Both the position numbers and the translations under genes were made by a program. Below are positions 1 through 7,294 of a stretch of DNA of 11,169 bases, piece after piece (positions within the stretch are counted from its first letter, which is position 1; the number at the start of each line of letters is the position of its first letter). The DNA is from CAZLBC01 sp964557575 (GTDB lineage Bacteria; Planctomycetota; Phycisphaerae; SM23-33): NCBI GenBank assembly GCA_964557575.1, contig CAZLBC010000129.1, positions 1 to 11,169 of the forward strand, given 5' to 3'. The notes under the pieces are model-generated. The model did no database searches. It saw only the letters and a list, made by a program, of their open reading frames with translations, and was not told the DNA's origin.

Positions 1-106
1 CCAGGCCAAAGACACGCTGTTTATAAAGGCCTGGGATAGAAGTGGCGCTTTGCGCCGTAGACCGTTTGCAGGAAAAACCCGAGCGAAACCCGAGACATCG
101 CGAGAA

Positions 107-136
107 CCCGGCCAACCGCAACGTGCGGTGACCGGG
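107..136 (+). other. Compound stem-loop upstream of the portal gene
   Basis: The inner stem ACCGCA (115-120) pairs perfectly with TGCGGT (124-129) across a three-base loop. The outer stem CCCGG (107-111) pairs with CCGGG (132-136), with a 3/2-base internal loop between the two stems. It ends 11 bases before the SD of the portal gene. There is no T tract after it, so it is not a normal intrinsic terminator. It could shape the 5' end of the portal message or mark a processing site, or it may be chance pairing in GC-rich DNA. Confidence 0.35.
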
Positions 137-147
137 CGTTTGTGTAC

Positions 148-152
148 GGGAG
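148..152 (+). promoter_or_regulatory. Ribosome binding site deciding the portal start
   Basis: GGGAG lies seven bases before the GTG at 160. The other in-frame candidate, the GTG at 142, has no purine-rich sequence at a suitable distance. The frame is closed by a TAG at 58-60, and no ATG or TTG lies between that stop and 142. This supports GTG 160 as the start. Confidence 0.6.
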
Positions 153-159
153 ACGCCGG

Positions 160-2268
160 GTGCCCGATATCGTTCGCTGGGCCAAATCGCTTCTGGGCAC
201 CGCCCCGTCCGGTGGCGGCGAAGGGTCCCCCCGAAAGGCCGACAAGACGGGCCTGAAGCGGGTCTGCGCCTTTTTCCACAACCGCGTCAAGGCCGGCGAG
301 AAATGGCCGACCGACGAATGGCGCGAGTCGCTGGAAACCTACACGGGCCCGAGGGATAAGGCGCGGCGGGGACGGGCCAACCTGTACCGCACCAAACTGG
401 ATACCCAATCGGCGTTCCTCTCGCGCGACCCCCTCCAGGTGCAGTTCTCCCCCCAGGACGGATACGAGCACGACGCGTTTGCCAAGGCCCTGGCCGACTG
501 TGAGGAGGACGTGTACCGTTACCTCTTCCGCGAGCAGGGCTTTGGGCGGACCATTGCCAGGATGCGGTGGTCTGTGGGCGTTCGCAACATCGGGGCCGTC
601 TGGCACACTGTGGACAAGCGGAAGATGCTGCCGGGGTTGCGGTATCTCAATCCCAAGACCCAGTTAGCCGTCGACCCTGACGCCGGCGGCGACTTGTCGC
701 AGGCTGCGTGGGTGGCGGTTGCGGAGTTCATCGCCCCGTCGGTGTTGTCGCGCATGCCGTCGGTGAAGCAGGCCGGCATCAAACGGGCCGACCTCGACAA
801 GGCGGCCCAGGCGCAGGCCGACCTCCTGGAGGCCGAGAACGGGACGCAGGCGGCGGTCGAGCGCCTTGACGCGATGGAGGCGGTGGCCCCGGCGGACCGA
901 AAGTGCAAGGTGTGGCACGTCTACGCCCGGAACCACGTGGCGCTGCACGATGCGGCGCCGGAGGAGGCCGAGAATCCGAAAGAGGGTGCGCCGCACCTCG
1001 AACGATTCCGCGACGAACGGGGCATGCGGGAACCGCGCCGATACGTCATGTTCGTGGAAAACTACCGCGAGCGGGTCGTCATCGACAACGATTTCTGGCC
1101 GGAGCCGGTGGACTACGATTACAACGAGTGGCCCGTGACCCTGCTGCGGTACAACGAGGATGACGAGACGGTGGCGGGGTTCACCGACGTGCGCCATGAG
1201 CAGGTGCTCCTGGACGACCACGAGACGAGCCTGAAAGACCTGAACACGCGAGATCGCGTGCGGAACCCGCCGAAGTTTCTCAAGTCGTCCGGCTGCAGCC
1301 TGAGCGATGCGCGTATCCGGGAACTGCTGGAAAGCGATGACGTGGAGTGTTTCCCGGACGGCCTCACGGCCGACGGCAAGGTCGCCCTGCAGATGGTCGA
1401 CTGGGGCACGTTGGCCGAGGCCGACATGAAGCGGCCGGAGCAACTGCGCGACTTGTACTACATGGTCTCGATGGTGCCGGAGGTGATGCGCGGCGAAGAG
1501 ATGGAGACGAAGCGGACCGCGACGGAAGTCCAACAGGTAACCGACGCCGCCACCGCGAAGTTGGAGGCCCGTCTGAAAGCCTACCAAGAGGCCCAGGCGG
1601 AGATTGCCCGAAAGGTCATCCAGACCGCCCACGCCATTTTGCCGAAACATTCCCGCATTGAAGTGATGGAGCCTGTAACGGTCCAGGTGCAGGACGAGAT
1701 GGGGCAACCGCTCTTCGACGAGATGACCGGCGAACCCGTGAGGGAGGTGGTGGCGATGGAGCCGCGGCTGTACGGCGAGCCGCCGATGCCGCCGTTGCCG
1801 TGGGTCGGCGACGAGATGACGCCCGGCGCCCGCGACCTTCTGAAACAGCCGGGGGCGGAACTGGTGTATCTCGGCGTCGATGCGATGGTGGGCGACGAGA
1901 AGGCCCAGGCGTGGGAAGACGAGTTGCCTTTGGAAATCGTGCGCCGAAGCGTCAAGGTCAGCGTCGAGCAGGGTAGCACGAACGCGCGGCAGGCGGCCGA
2001 GAAGATTGGGCAGTTTGCGGAGATCTGGCAGAACTTCCTCGGCCCGGTCATCCAGCAGTTGGAGCAGGCGGGCCTGTTCGGGAAGACGCTGGAGTTGAAG
2101 GCCCAGGCCGCCCGGAAGGCGATGGAGTTGATGCGGCTTGACGAGTTTGAGGAACTGGTGCCGGACGATCAGCAGATTCAGGAGTTGGCCGCGCAGGCCA
2201 TGGCCCAGCAGCAGCAGGCGGCGGAAGCCGAGATGCAAGCGGCGATGGGCGGAGGACCCCCACGATGA
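160..2268 (+). CDS. Phage portal protein
   Basis: The product (702 residues from GTG 160, or 708 from GTG 142) would form the dodecameric ring at the unique capsid vertex through which DNA is packaged and ejected. The call rests on length, on position upstream of the scaffold and capsid genes, and on the composition: a basic N-terminal region, a mixed alpha/beta core, and a long acidic helical stretch with the motif KRTATEV at about residues 451-457. That motif resembles the TATE segment of podoviral portals. The segment before it (YYMVSMVPEVMRGEEMET) is also portal-like. The C-terminus is a Gln/Ala-rich helix ending in GGGPPR, typical of portal barrels or tails. The stop overlaps the next start as ATGA. 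A terminase would be expected upstream, outside the window. I am fairly sure of portal and less sure of the subtype. Confidence 0.85.
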   Translation: MPDIVRWAKSLLGTAPSGGGEGSPRKADKTGLKRVCAFFHNRVKAGEKWPTDEWRESLETYTGPRDKARRGRANLYRTKLDTQSAFLSRDPLQVQFSPQDGYEHDAFAKALADCEEDVYRYLFREQGFGRTIARMRWSVGVRNIGAVWHTVDKRKMLPGLRYLNPKTQLAVDPDAGGDLSQAAWVAVAEFIAPSVLSRMPSVKQAGIKRADLDKAAQAQADLLEAENGTQAAVERLDAMEAVAPADRKCKVWHVYARNHVALHDAAPEEAENPKEGAPHLERFRDERGMREPRRYVMFVENYRERVVIDNDFWPEPVDYDYNEWPVTLLRYNEDDETVAGFTDVRHEQVLLDDHETSLKDLNTRDRVRNPPKFLKSSGCSLSDARIRELLESDDVECFPDGLTADGKVALQMVDWGTLAEADMKRPEQLRDLYYMVSMVPEVMRGEEMETKRTATEVQQVTDAATAKLEARLKAYQEAQAEIARKVIQTAHAILPKHSRIEVMEPVTVQVQDEMGQPLFDEMTGEPVREVVAMEPRLYGEPPMPPLPWVGDEMTPGARDLLKQPGAELVYLGVDAMVGDEKAQAWEDELPLEIVRRSVKVSVEQGSTNARQAAEKIGQFAEIWQNFLGPVIQQLEQAGLFGKTLELKAQAARKAMELMRLDEFEELVPDDQQIQELAAQAMAQQQQAAEAEMQAAMGGGPPR

Positions 2269-2606
2269 TTATCCCACGGTGCGCCAAATGCGGGCGGTGG
2301 CACAGGGCGGTTGTCGATTGCGATGCGTATTTGCGGGAAGCGGATGCCCGGATGCGGGACATGGCTGAGCGAGGCGCGCCCTCTGCGATTCGCACGGACG
2401 ATAACAACCCGCTCAAGAACTCGAAGCGGTGCTGGGGCGTGGACTTTTCAACGCGCCAAGCCATCAAGGACCGGGAGGCGGAGGGCATCGTCGTGGCCAA
2501 CGAGCGGGACGATGAGTGTGCCCGGCGGGTGCACAAGACTGCCCCGACCGAGATGCTGCAAGAGGAACTGCGCCGAGAGGAGCAGCGCCTGTCCGTGTCG
2601 ATATGA
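2265..2606 (+). CDS. Small Cys/His protein, function unknown
   Basis: The 113-residue product starts at an ATG that overlaps the portal stop by four bases. GGAGG at 2251-2255, nine bases upstream, gives it its own ribosome binding site inside the portal gene. The N-terminus carries C6-x2-C9-x3-H13-x5-C19, a short CCHC arrangement of the same overall length as a zinc knuckle but with the histidine one residue earlier. Two further cysteines lie at about 57 and 86. The rest is charged and probably helical, with many Arg, Glu and Asp. I do not recognise a family. The location suggests a portal-associated or packaging accessory factor, but that is inferred from context only. It is the last gene before the terminator at 2665-2702. 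Confidence 0.7.
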   Translation: MIIPRCAKCGRWHRAVVDCDAYLREADARMRDMAERGAPSAIRTDDNNPLKNSKRCWGVDFSTRQAIKDREAEGIVVANERDDECARRVHKTAPTEMLQEELRREEQRLSVSI

Positions 2607-2664
2607 CAACTGAATAGCCCCGGCGGCGGCCGCTGACGGGCGGTCGTAGTCGAGACGACTCTTG

Positions 2665-2702
2665 AGGACCCGACTCTGCTAGCGGGGAGCCGGGTCCTTT
2701 TT
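2665..2702 (+). terminator. Rho-independent terminator
   Basis: AGGACCCG (2665-2672) pairs perfectly with CGGGTCCT (2691-2698). A short inner CTC/GAG pairing (2674-2676 with 2687-2689) is possible in the loop. Five Ts follow at 2698-2702. Just upstream there is a second small hairpin, AGTCG/CGACT (2648-2652 with 2656-2660), which has an alternative GTCGT/ACGAC pairing. The terminator sits between the portal-side genes and the head-shell genes, which go on with the same orientation only 25 bases later. It is therefore probably an attenuator or is read through. Confidence 0.8.
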
Positions 2703-2716
2703 GCGCGCCGGGGCAC

Positions 2717-2720
2717 GGAG
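2717..2720 (+). promoter_or_regulatory. Ribosome binding site deciding the start at 2728
   Basis: GGAG lies seven bases before the ATG at 2728. It supports that start over the in-frame TTG at 2701, which lies inside the T tract of the terminator and has no SD. Confidence 0.6.
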
Positions 2721-2727
2721 ACAAGGC

Positions 2728-2910
2728 ATGCCGACGGCGCAACTCAAGGCCTTGGCTCGGCAGCACGGCGTATCGCTGGCAACGGCGGAACGGTACTGGG
2801 CCGAGTGCAAGGAGTCTGCGGGCGACGATTACGCCCGCGTCGTCGGCTGCGTCAAGGCACGTATGCAAAATCACGCGAAGGGGCGCGCGTCGCCCAAGAA
2901 CCGCCGATAA
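2728..2910 (+). CDS. Small helical (HTH-like) phage protein
   Basis: The 60-residue product is basic and predicted helical. The pattern is a first helix (LKALARQHG), a turn (VSLAT), a second helix with a Trp (AERYWAECKESA), then an acidic-aromatic DDYARVVG followed by a basic helix and a tail rich in Lys, Arg and Asn. The first part resembles a helix-turn-helix. The order Leu-Ala-x3-Gly-x-Ser, then Trp-x2-Ala/Cys-Lys, then Asp-Tyr-Ala-x-Val recalls short phage proteins or tails of unknown function that I have seen, but I cannot name a family. It lies between the terminator and the scaffold gene, so a head-assembly accessory role or a regulatory role are both possible. Confidence 0.6.
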   Translation: MPTAQLKALARQHGVSLATAERYWAECKESAGDDYARVVGCVKARMQNHAKGRASPKNRR

Positions 2911-2946
2911 CCGCCCGCCCCGCGGACCGGCAGCAAGGAGCACCCT

Positions 2947-4065
2947 ATGCCCGCCGACAAGCCATTGAGCACCGGCGATGCGCCCGACCCGGCCGAGACG
3001 ACACCCGTCCCGCCCGTGTGGGGCGCCGAGGACCTGGCCCCGCCCGAGGACCCGGACGAGGAACCGGACAACCAACCGCAGGGCCAGGAGACGCAGCCGC
3101 CGCCGGAAGAACCCGTCAGCGACCCGGACGCCGAGCCGGCACAACCGGCCGCCGACGAGGAACCTCCGCCGGAGACGACCGCCCCGCCCGCCCAACCGGC
3201 GGGGGACGAGGGCGGGCCGTCGTGGACGTTCGACCCCGGCCGGTACGGGTTGACCGATAAGCACGTGGTCAGCCAGAGGCTCGCCGGATGTGGAACGGCA
3301 CAAGAGGCGTTTGACGTGCTGGCCCGCGAACACGCCAATCTGCAAAGCGTGTTCGGCCGGCAGAGCGAGGAACTGGGACAACTGCGGCAATCGCGGACAA
3401 GCCCGAGTTCGCAAGGAGCACCCGCGACCGCCCCTCAGACCTCGCCCGATGCCGGAGGCCAGACGCCGACGCCACAACAGGCGAATGGGCCGTTCGACGG
3501 TCTCTCGCCGGACGAACTCCAGGAACGTATCGAGACCGACCCGCTGGGCGTGCTGCAGGAGCACGGGGATTACGTGCGACAGCAGACCCTCGCCCAAGTG
3601 GACCAGCACCTCAACCAGCGCCTGAGCGCCGCCGAAAACAACCTGCAAACCAACGTAACGTTGCAGCAGGAGTTCAGCGCGTTCACCACGCAGCATCCCG
3701 ATTGGCGGCAATACTGGGGCGAGATGGAGGAGGTGGCAAACGATCTCGGTTTCTTCCCGGCCTACGAGGACACCATGCAGGCGGCGGTCCTGCGTCAGCA
3801 AGACCAGGCGGCCTACAACGATGTCCTCGGTCTCATGGCGGGCGGCCTTCCGTTCGACCAGGCCAAGGAGTTCCACGACCTGCGTCAGCAAAAGGCGCAA
3901 CTCAGCAGAAACACGCAGGACCAGGCCCGCGCCAATGCGGCACAGCGCCACGAGCGCGCCGCGACCGGCGCCGGCGACCCATCCGCCCGCGGTACGGCGA
4001 CTCCCGCCGAGTCCGAGGACGCCTGGGGCGTCGAGGAGATGGACCCGATGGGGCTGGTCCGGTAA
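2947..4065 (+). CDS. Probable capsid scaffolding protein
   Basis: The 372-residue product lies directly upstream of the capsid gene, where scaffolding proteins usually are, and has AAGGAG (2935-2940) six bases before its ATG. Residues 1-92 are strikingly low in complexity, with about 26 Pro and 24 Asp/Glu and a single Lys, so they are probably disordered. A short ordered segment (92-150: SWTFDPGRYGLTDK, then a Gln-rich helix) is followed by a second linker (150-182). The C-terminal half (185-340) is helical, charged and Gln-rich, with coiled-coil character. The last residues (EDAWGVEEMDPMGLVR) look like a short conserved tail that could bind the capsid protein. No protease motif is seen. The function is inferred from context and composition, since scaffolds share little sequence. 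Confidence 0.7.
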   Translation: MPADKPLSTGDAPDPAETTPVPPVWGAEDLAPPEDPDEEPDNQPQGQETQPPPEEPVSDPDAEPAQPAADEEPPPETTAPPAQPAGDEGGPSWTFDPGRYGLTDKHVVSQRLAGCGTAQEAFDVLAREHANLQSVFGRQSEELGQLRQSRTSPSSQGAPATAPQTSPDAGGQTPTPQQANGPFDGLSPDELQERIETDPLGVLQEHGDYVRQQTLAQVDQHLNQRLSAAENNLQTNVTLQQEFSAFTTQHPDWRQYWGEMEEVANDLGFFPAYEDTMQAAVLRQQDQAAYNDVLGLMAGGLPFDQAKEFHDLRQQKAQLSRNTQDQARANAAQRHERAATGAGDPSARGTATPAESEDAWGVEEMDPMGLVR

Positions 4066-4092
4066 CGATCCCAAACGTGAAGGAGTAACATC

Positions 4093-5181
4093 ATGGCGAC
4101 CTCCGCCGAAACCATGCGCACCCAGGCAATGCTGCCCCGGTACGCCAAAGCGATTGAGAACGGGCTCAGCCTCGTCAGCCCGCTCTTGAACTTCATTCTC
4201 GTCGGACCCACCCGTTCCGCCCGCAAACTCCAACTGTTCTCCAACAAGTGGACGAACGTGAAGTGGGGCGGGGTGAGCGGGGATGGCGACTACAAGTGGC
4301 TCATCGTGACCGAAGAGGGCACGGCGACCGTCAACCGCGGCCAACTGCGGACGCGCGACTTCGACGAGCCGAACATCCTCGATACCGCCACTGTCAACGA
4401 CTACAACATCGAGCACACGGCGGCCATCGGCAGCGGTGACAAGGAACGGAACAAGCGGGACAAAACGCAGTTGGCCCGCATCTTCCACGAGCGGGTGATG
4501 TACGCCCAGAACGCCATCCGCAAGAAACTGGCCTCCTGGGTCTGGAACACCAGCGAAACCAACCAGAACGCGGGATTCGGTTACGTGGCCGACCCGGACA
4601 ACGCAGACAGCAACTACGCCGGCATCGCCCTGTCGGACACTGAGGGCACGCGCGATTACTGGCGTCCCCGCCACTGGGACTACGGCTCTGCCTACACCCT
4701 GGAGGCCGACTGGCCCACCATCGTCAGCGAGATGGTGCGCAAGTTGACGTTCAGCAGCACGCCCGGCGGCGGCGGGCCGGAACTCCGGCCGAACTTCGCC
4801 GTGTCTCACGAGGACGCGTGGCCGAAGATCATGGGCTGGTACAACGCGAAGGCCGCCTGGAACATCAACGGCGGCAACCACCCCACCAACGCCAACCTCA
4901 TGGAGGACGGGTTCGACAACATCGTCGCCAACGGCGTGACGTACTTCGTCGACGACAATTACCCCTCCGCCGGCCTGAAGGGCGGCACGTCGGACGAAGT
5001 GATTTTCGGCACGACCAAGGTCTGCCACTTCGCCACGCACGCATCCAGGAAACAGGGCTTCATCCAGTCCCAGACCATGAACGAAAGCCCTCTCGTCAGC
5101 GGTGACCTGGCCGTGTTCAAGACCGGCCAGATGGTCTTCCGCATCGCCCTCCCCTGCCGCTGCGGCCTGGCCTACACCTGA
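4093..5181 (+). CDS. Probable major capsid protein
   Basis: The 362-residue product has the best-placed SD of the window (AAGGAG, 4080-4085, seven bases before ATG), as expected for the most abundant virion protein. It has a helical N-terminus (residues 5-35), then a beta-rich segment (46-90, including LFSNKWTNVKW and LIVTEEGTATVNRG) in the place of an E-loop, then a long charged helix (118-150) like the spine helix of HK97-fold proteins. The motif DGFDNIVANGVTYFVDDNYP (272-291) matches the usual 'F..l..nG..f..D...P' pattern late in many capsid proteins. The C-terminus is hydrophobic and beta-like, with two cysteines (CRC). It follows the scaffold gene. The HK97 fold is inferred, and the exact family is not recognised. 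Confidence 0.8.
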   Translation: MATSAETMRTQAMLPRYAKAIENGLSLVSPLLNFILVGPTRSARKLQLFSNKWTNVKWGGVSGDGDYKWLIVTEEGTATVNRGQLRTRDFDEPNILDTATVNDYNIEHTAAIGSGDKERNKRDKTQLARIFHERVMYAQNAIRKKLASWVWNTSETNQNAGFGYVADPDNADSNYAGIALSDTEGTRDYWRPRHWDYGSAYTLEADWPTIVSEMVRKLTFSSTPGGGGPELRPNFAVSHEDAWPKIMGWYNAKAAWNINGGNHPTNANLMEDGFDNIVANGVTYFVDDNYPSAGLKGGTSDEVIFGTTKVCHFATHASRKQGFIQSQTMNESPLVSGDLAVFKTGQMVFRIALPCRCGLAYT

Positions 5182-5214
5182 GCCGACCGGGCAGTACAAG
5201 TTAAGGAGTCAATC

Positions 5215-5832
5215 ATGATTACCGTCAGCGAATACACCCGCATGCGGGACATCTCCGACACCGACGAGCATGGGGTCGGGACCGTGTGGCGGTTCAAGAA
5301 CAGCACGTGGGGTTACGGCATCGCCGTCTGGTGCAAGTGCCCCGACAACCTGGCGGTGCAAGGGGCTCCGGCCTCTTTCTACGCCTCCGCCGGGACGCCC
5401 GACGGCAACGTCAAATACGACGTCAGCGGCGGTGTCGACGAACAGACGAGCGTGCTCGGCGCGTTTGCCTACAACGGCACCGTCGACTTCTCGTCCTCGG
5501 CCAGTTACCCCAACGACGGCTACTGTTGGGTCCAACTGGCCGGGCTGTCCTCGGCATCGGTCAGCATGTACGGGGCCGGTACGAGCGCCGCCGACGACGT
5601 GGCGGCCGGGGCCGGCCTCTGGCCGAGCGGGACGGCCGGCCGATGGTGGGCCTACGGCGAAGCGGCCGGCGAGTACCGCAACAACGCGACGGAAAACAGC
5701 GCGACGCTGTACGTGTTCAACTTCCCGCCGCTCGGCATCGCGTTGGATGACGATACCTCCGCGGCCACCGGCGTCCTCGCCGCAGGGAAGGTGATGTTCC
5801 ATTCCTTGTGGGCATCGTTCGCCGGTTTCTAA
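5215..5832 (+). CDS. Probable head decoration or capsid-associated protein
   Basis: The 205-residue product follows the capsid gene by 33 bases and has an equally strong SD (AAGGAG, 5203-5208). It is rich in Gly, Ala, Ser and aromatic residues and low in Lys, predicting mainly beta structure. A central segment GYCWVQLAG (about residues 102-110), followed by SASVSM, then an Ala/Gly-rich loop and a late PPLGIALDDD, fits a pattern I associate with small capsid-associated beta proteins coded just after the capsid gene. A decoration or head-fibre role on the capsid surface is inferred. It could also be a minor head protein. No signal peptide or membrane segment is seen. Confidence 0.6.
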   Translation: MITVSEYTRMRDISDTDEHGVGTVWRFKNSTWGYGIAVWCKCPDNLAVQGAPASFYASAGTPDGNVKYDVSGGVDEQTSVLGAFAYNGTVDFSSSASYPNDGYCWVQLAGLSSASVSMYGAGTSAADDVAAGAGLWPSGTAGRWWAYGEAAGEYRNNATENSATLYVFNFPPLGIALDDDTSAATGVLAAGKVMFHSLWASFAGF

Positions 5833-5836
5833 GGAG
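5831..5836 (+). promoter_or_regulatory. SD overlapping the preceding stop codon
   Basis: AAGGAG begins inside the TAA stop (5830-5832) of the upstream gene and lies six bases before the ATG at 5843. A ribosome ending the upstream gene would cover it, so re-initiation is likely. Confidence 0.7.
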
Positions 5837-5842
5837 CACAGC

Positions 5843-6118
5843 ATGGCGCGCAAACACGGGGGCTTGGCGGAGATCATCGCGTCTCGCCGGGCCCCCGGTG
5901 CGCGCGTTCCTCGCGGCGGCATCCCGACGCAGCGTATTCAGGAGATGCGCGTGCCGGGCGTTCCCCGGCCTCCGGGCGGGTTCCGGTCCGCCGCCGAGGT
6001 GGACGCCGCCTCAAAGGCCGCCGGCGTACCCGCCGCGCCCGAAACCGGCTTCTGCAAACGCGTGAACGAGAGCCTGCGCGAAGGCGACGTATCTGCCGAT
6101 ACGAGGACCGACCGATGA
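5843..6118 (+). CDS. Small basic protein, function unknown
   Basis: The 91-residue product is rich in Arg, Pro, Ala and Gly in its first half, with repeated short RxPG/RVP-type pieces (RAPGARVPRGG, RVPGVPRPPGG), and has an acidic tail. It is probably largely disordered. Its start has a strong SD that overlaps the stop of the decoration gene, and its own stop overlaps the adaptor start as ATGA. Its steady place between head and connector genes supports a real gene. I recognise no family. A head-filling, DNA-contacting or assembly role would fit the basic composition but is a guess. Confidence 0.65.
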   Translation: MARKHGGLAEIIASRRAPGARVPRGGIPTQRIQEMRVPGVPRPPGGFRSAAEVDAASKAAGVPAAPETGFCKRVNESLREGDVSADTRTDR

Positions 6119-7017
6119 GCACGACCCTGGCGCAGCACCGGGCGTACATCCTCAAGCAGGGCTGGCACGACACGACCGAGGCCCAGCAGGATTTCTTCAT
6201 CAACGATACCCGGTGGCAACTCGCCGACCATTACGATTGGCCGTTCTACCGCAAGACGCACTACTTCAACCTGACCGCCCCGTACACGACCGGCACCGTG
6301 AACGTGGCCGAGGGCAGCACGACGGTTACGGGGGCAGGCTCGGCCGACTTCTCCGCAGGCATGGCGGGCCAACTGTTCTACACCGGCAGCGACGGCGGCC
6401 GGGCGTACCAGATCGCCAGCGTCGCCGCCAGCGCCAACACCCTGACGCTCCAATCCGCCTACCTGGGCGACGATGCCGATGGGGTGACCTACGCCATCCG
6501 GTACGTCAAATACAGCCTGCCCACGCGGCACCGGCGGACGACCTGGATGCGCCTCGAAGATGACAATGATTTCCGGTTGCACGACGGGCTCGACGGGTGG
6601 CAGCACGAGGTGATGACCACGCGGGTGACGACGAGCACCCCCGTGGACTGCTGGATTGAGACCGAATCCGACGCCGCCGGGTACTACATCGCGGACGCGC
6701 CGTCGGAGGCCAAACAGGTGCGGGCCGTCTACTACGTACAGCCGGTCGAACTGACCGACGCTTCAAGCGGCGAGGATACCGACGACTGGCCGGATAAGTA
6801 CCGTTACCTGCTCCACTATGCCCTGCGCTGGCGACAGAATCACGACCTGGCAAGCGTCGCAGGAATGGCCGAGGCCGACCGCCAGTGGAAAGAAATGCTG
6901 GCCACGGCGATGGCGGCCTCGCGGCCGACCGACGCGCCGATTCGGGCGAACCCGGCGGGCCGGGCGAAAATGACACCGAGTGAGGCCACGAGTTGTATTA
7001 ACATCATTACATCGTGA
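6115..7017 (+). CDS. Head-tail adaptor-like protein with inserted beta domain
   Basis: The 300-residue product opens with a helical part (1-45; Trp, Tyr and charged residues, including DTRWQLADHYDW). A beta domain follows at about 58-131, with the pattern GTVNVAEGSTTVTGAGS, then GRAYQIASV, then TLTLQSAYLG, and ends at KYSLPTRHRR. This 'GT-V-V-x-x-G-S-T-x-V-T-G ... I-x-S-V ... L-T-L ... Y-S-L-P' block is common in phage adaptor or connector proteins placed soon after the capsid gene. The C-terminal part has a beta stretch (about 190-215) and a helical bundle (225-270; DKYRYLLHYALRWRQNHD). It probably binds the portal ring and continues the DNA channel. It is coupled to the gene before it. The family name is not certain. 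Confidence 0.65.
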   Translation: MSTTLAQHRAYILKQGWHDTTEAQQDFFINDTRWQLADHYDWPFYRKTHYFNLTAPYTTGTVNVAEGSTTVTGAGSADFSAGMAGQLFYTGSDGGRAYQIASVAASANTLTLQSAYLGDDADGVTYAIRYVKYSLPTRHRRTTWMRLEDDNDFRLHDGLDGWQHEVMTTRVTTSTPVDCWIETESDAAGYYIADAPSEAKQVRAVYYVQPVELTDASSGEDTDDWPDKYRYLLHYALRWRQNHDLASVAGMAEADRQWKEMLATAMAASRPTDAPIRANPAGRAKMTPSEATSCINIITS

Positions 7018-7027
7018 CGGACCGATT

Positions 7028-7294
7028 ATGGCCACCACGCAAAGCCTGGAGCAGTCGCACTGGCTCGATCACCCGCAGACCGGACAGGAGACGGGCGCGG
7101 GGCACGAGATTCAGCGCGTCTTCACGGTGCCCACATCCTCGTACAGCACGCTCGCCCCGACGGTGGCGAGTGATACCGCCTACGATGATACGGATTACGT
7201 CGTGACGGATGTCCAGCGAGGTCGGCGGCGGGGCGTCTTGCAGGAGATGGTTGTCACGTACCTGAAACGCACGGAAGGGGCGAGTCCGATCTGA
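7028..7294 (+). CDS. Small connector-region protein, function unknown
   Basis: The 88-residue product starts at the ATG at 7028. An upstream in-frame start at 6980 would overlap the adaptor gene by 38 bases and is less likely. No good SD is visible, so its translation may depend on re-initiation after the adaptor stop 10 bases upstream. The protein has a polar N-terminus, Thr/Ser/Asp-rich middle (about 25-55) and a basic beta-like C-terminal part (VTDVQRGRRRGVLQEMVVTYLKR). Its stop overlaps the next start in a TGATG, so the two products are probably made in matched amounts. I recognise no family. Confidence 0.6.
   Translation: MATTQSLEQSHWLDHPQTGQETGAGHEIQRVFTVPTSSYSTLAPTVASDTAYDDTDYVVTDVQRGRRRGVLQEMVVTYLKRTEGASPI

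Noticed and set aside
21..26. TTATAA, a possible -10 element upstream of the portal
   Set aside because: A matching -35 would lie outside the window, so it cannot be supported.
44..56. GGCGC-TTT-GCGCC hairpin near the left edge
   Set aside because: It has only five base pairs and no T tract after it, so it is neither a convincing terminator nor an operator.
2..256. An open frame from the left edge that could be the tail of an upstream gene such as terminase
   Set aside because: It would overlap the portal gene by nearly 100 bases, and its composition past position 60 is Arg/Pro-rich shadow-like. An upstream gene might instead end at 24-26 or 37-39, but too little is present to call one.
664..2238. 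A 524-codon open frame on the minus strand inside the portal gene
   Set aside because: The same codon-to-codon alignment explains it, and the sense product is a clear portal-like protein.
2464..5199. A 911-codon open frame on the minus strand across the scaffold and capsid genes
   Set aside because: Its codons lie exactly opposite the sense codons of both genes. It stays open because TTA, CTA and TCA are avoided in these GC-rich genes. It has no plausible start context and its composition is Leu/Arg/Gly/Val-rich noise.
5610..5641. Two copies of GGCCGGCC, 24 bases apart, able to form a hairpin
   Set aside because: They lie within the coding sequence of the decoration-like protein and are easily explained by GC-rich codons for Ala, Gly and Trp-Pro stretches.
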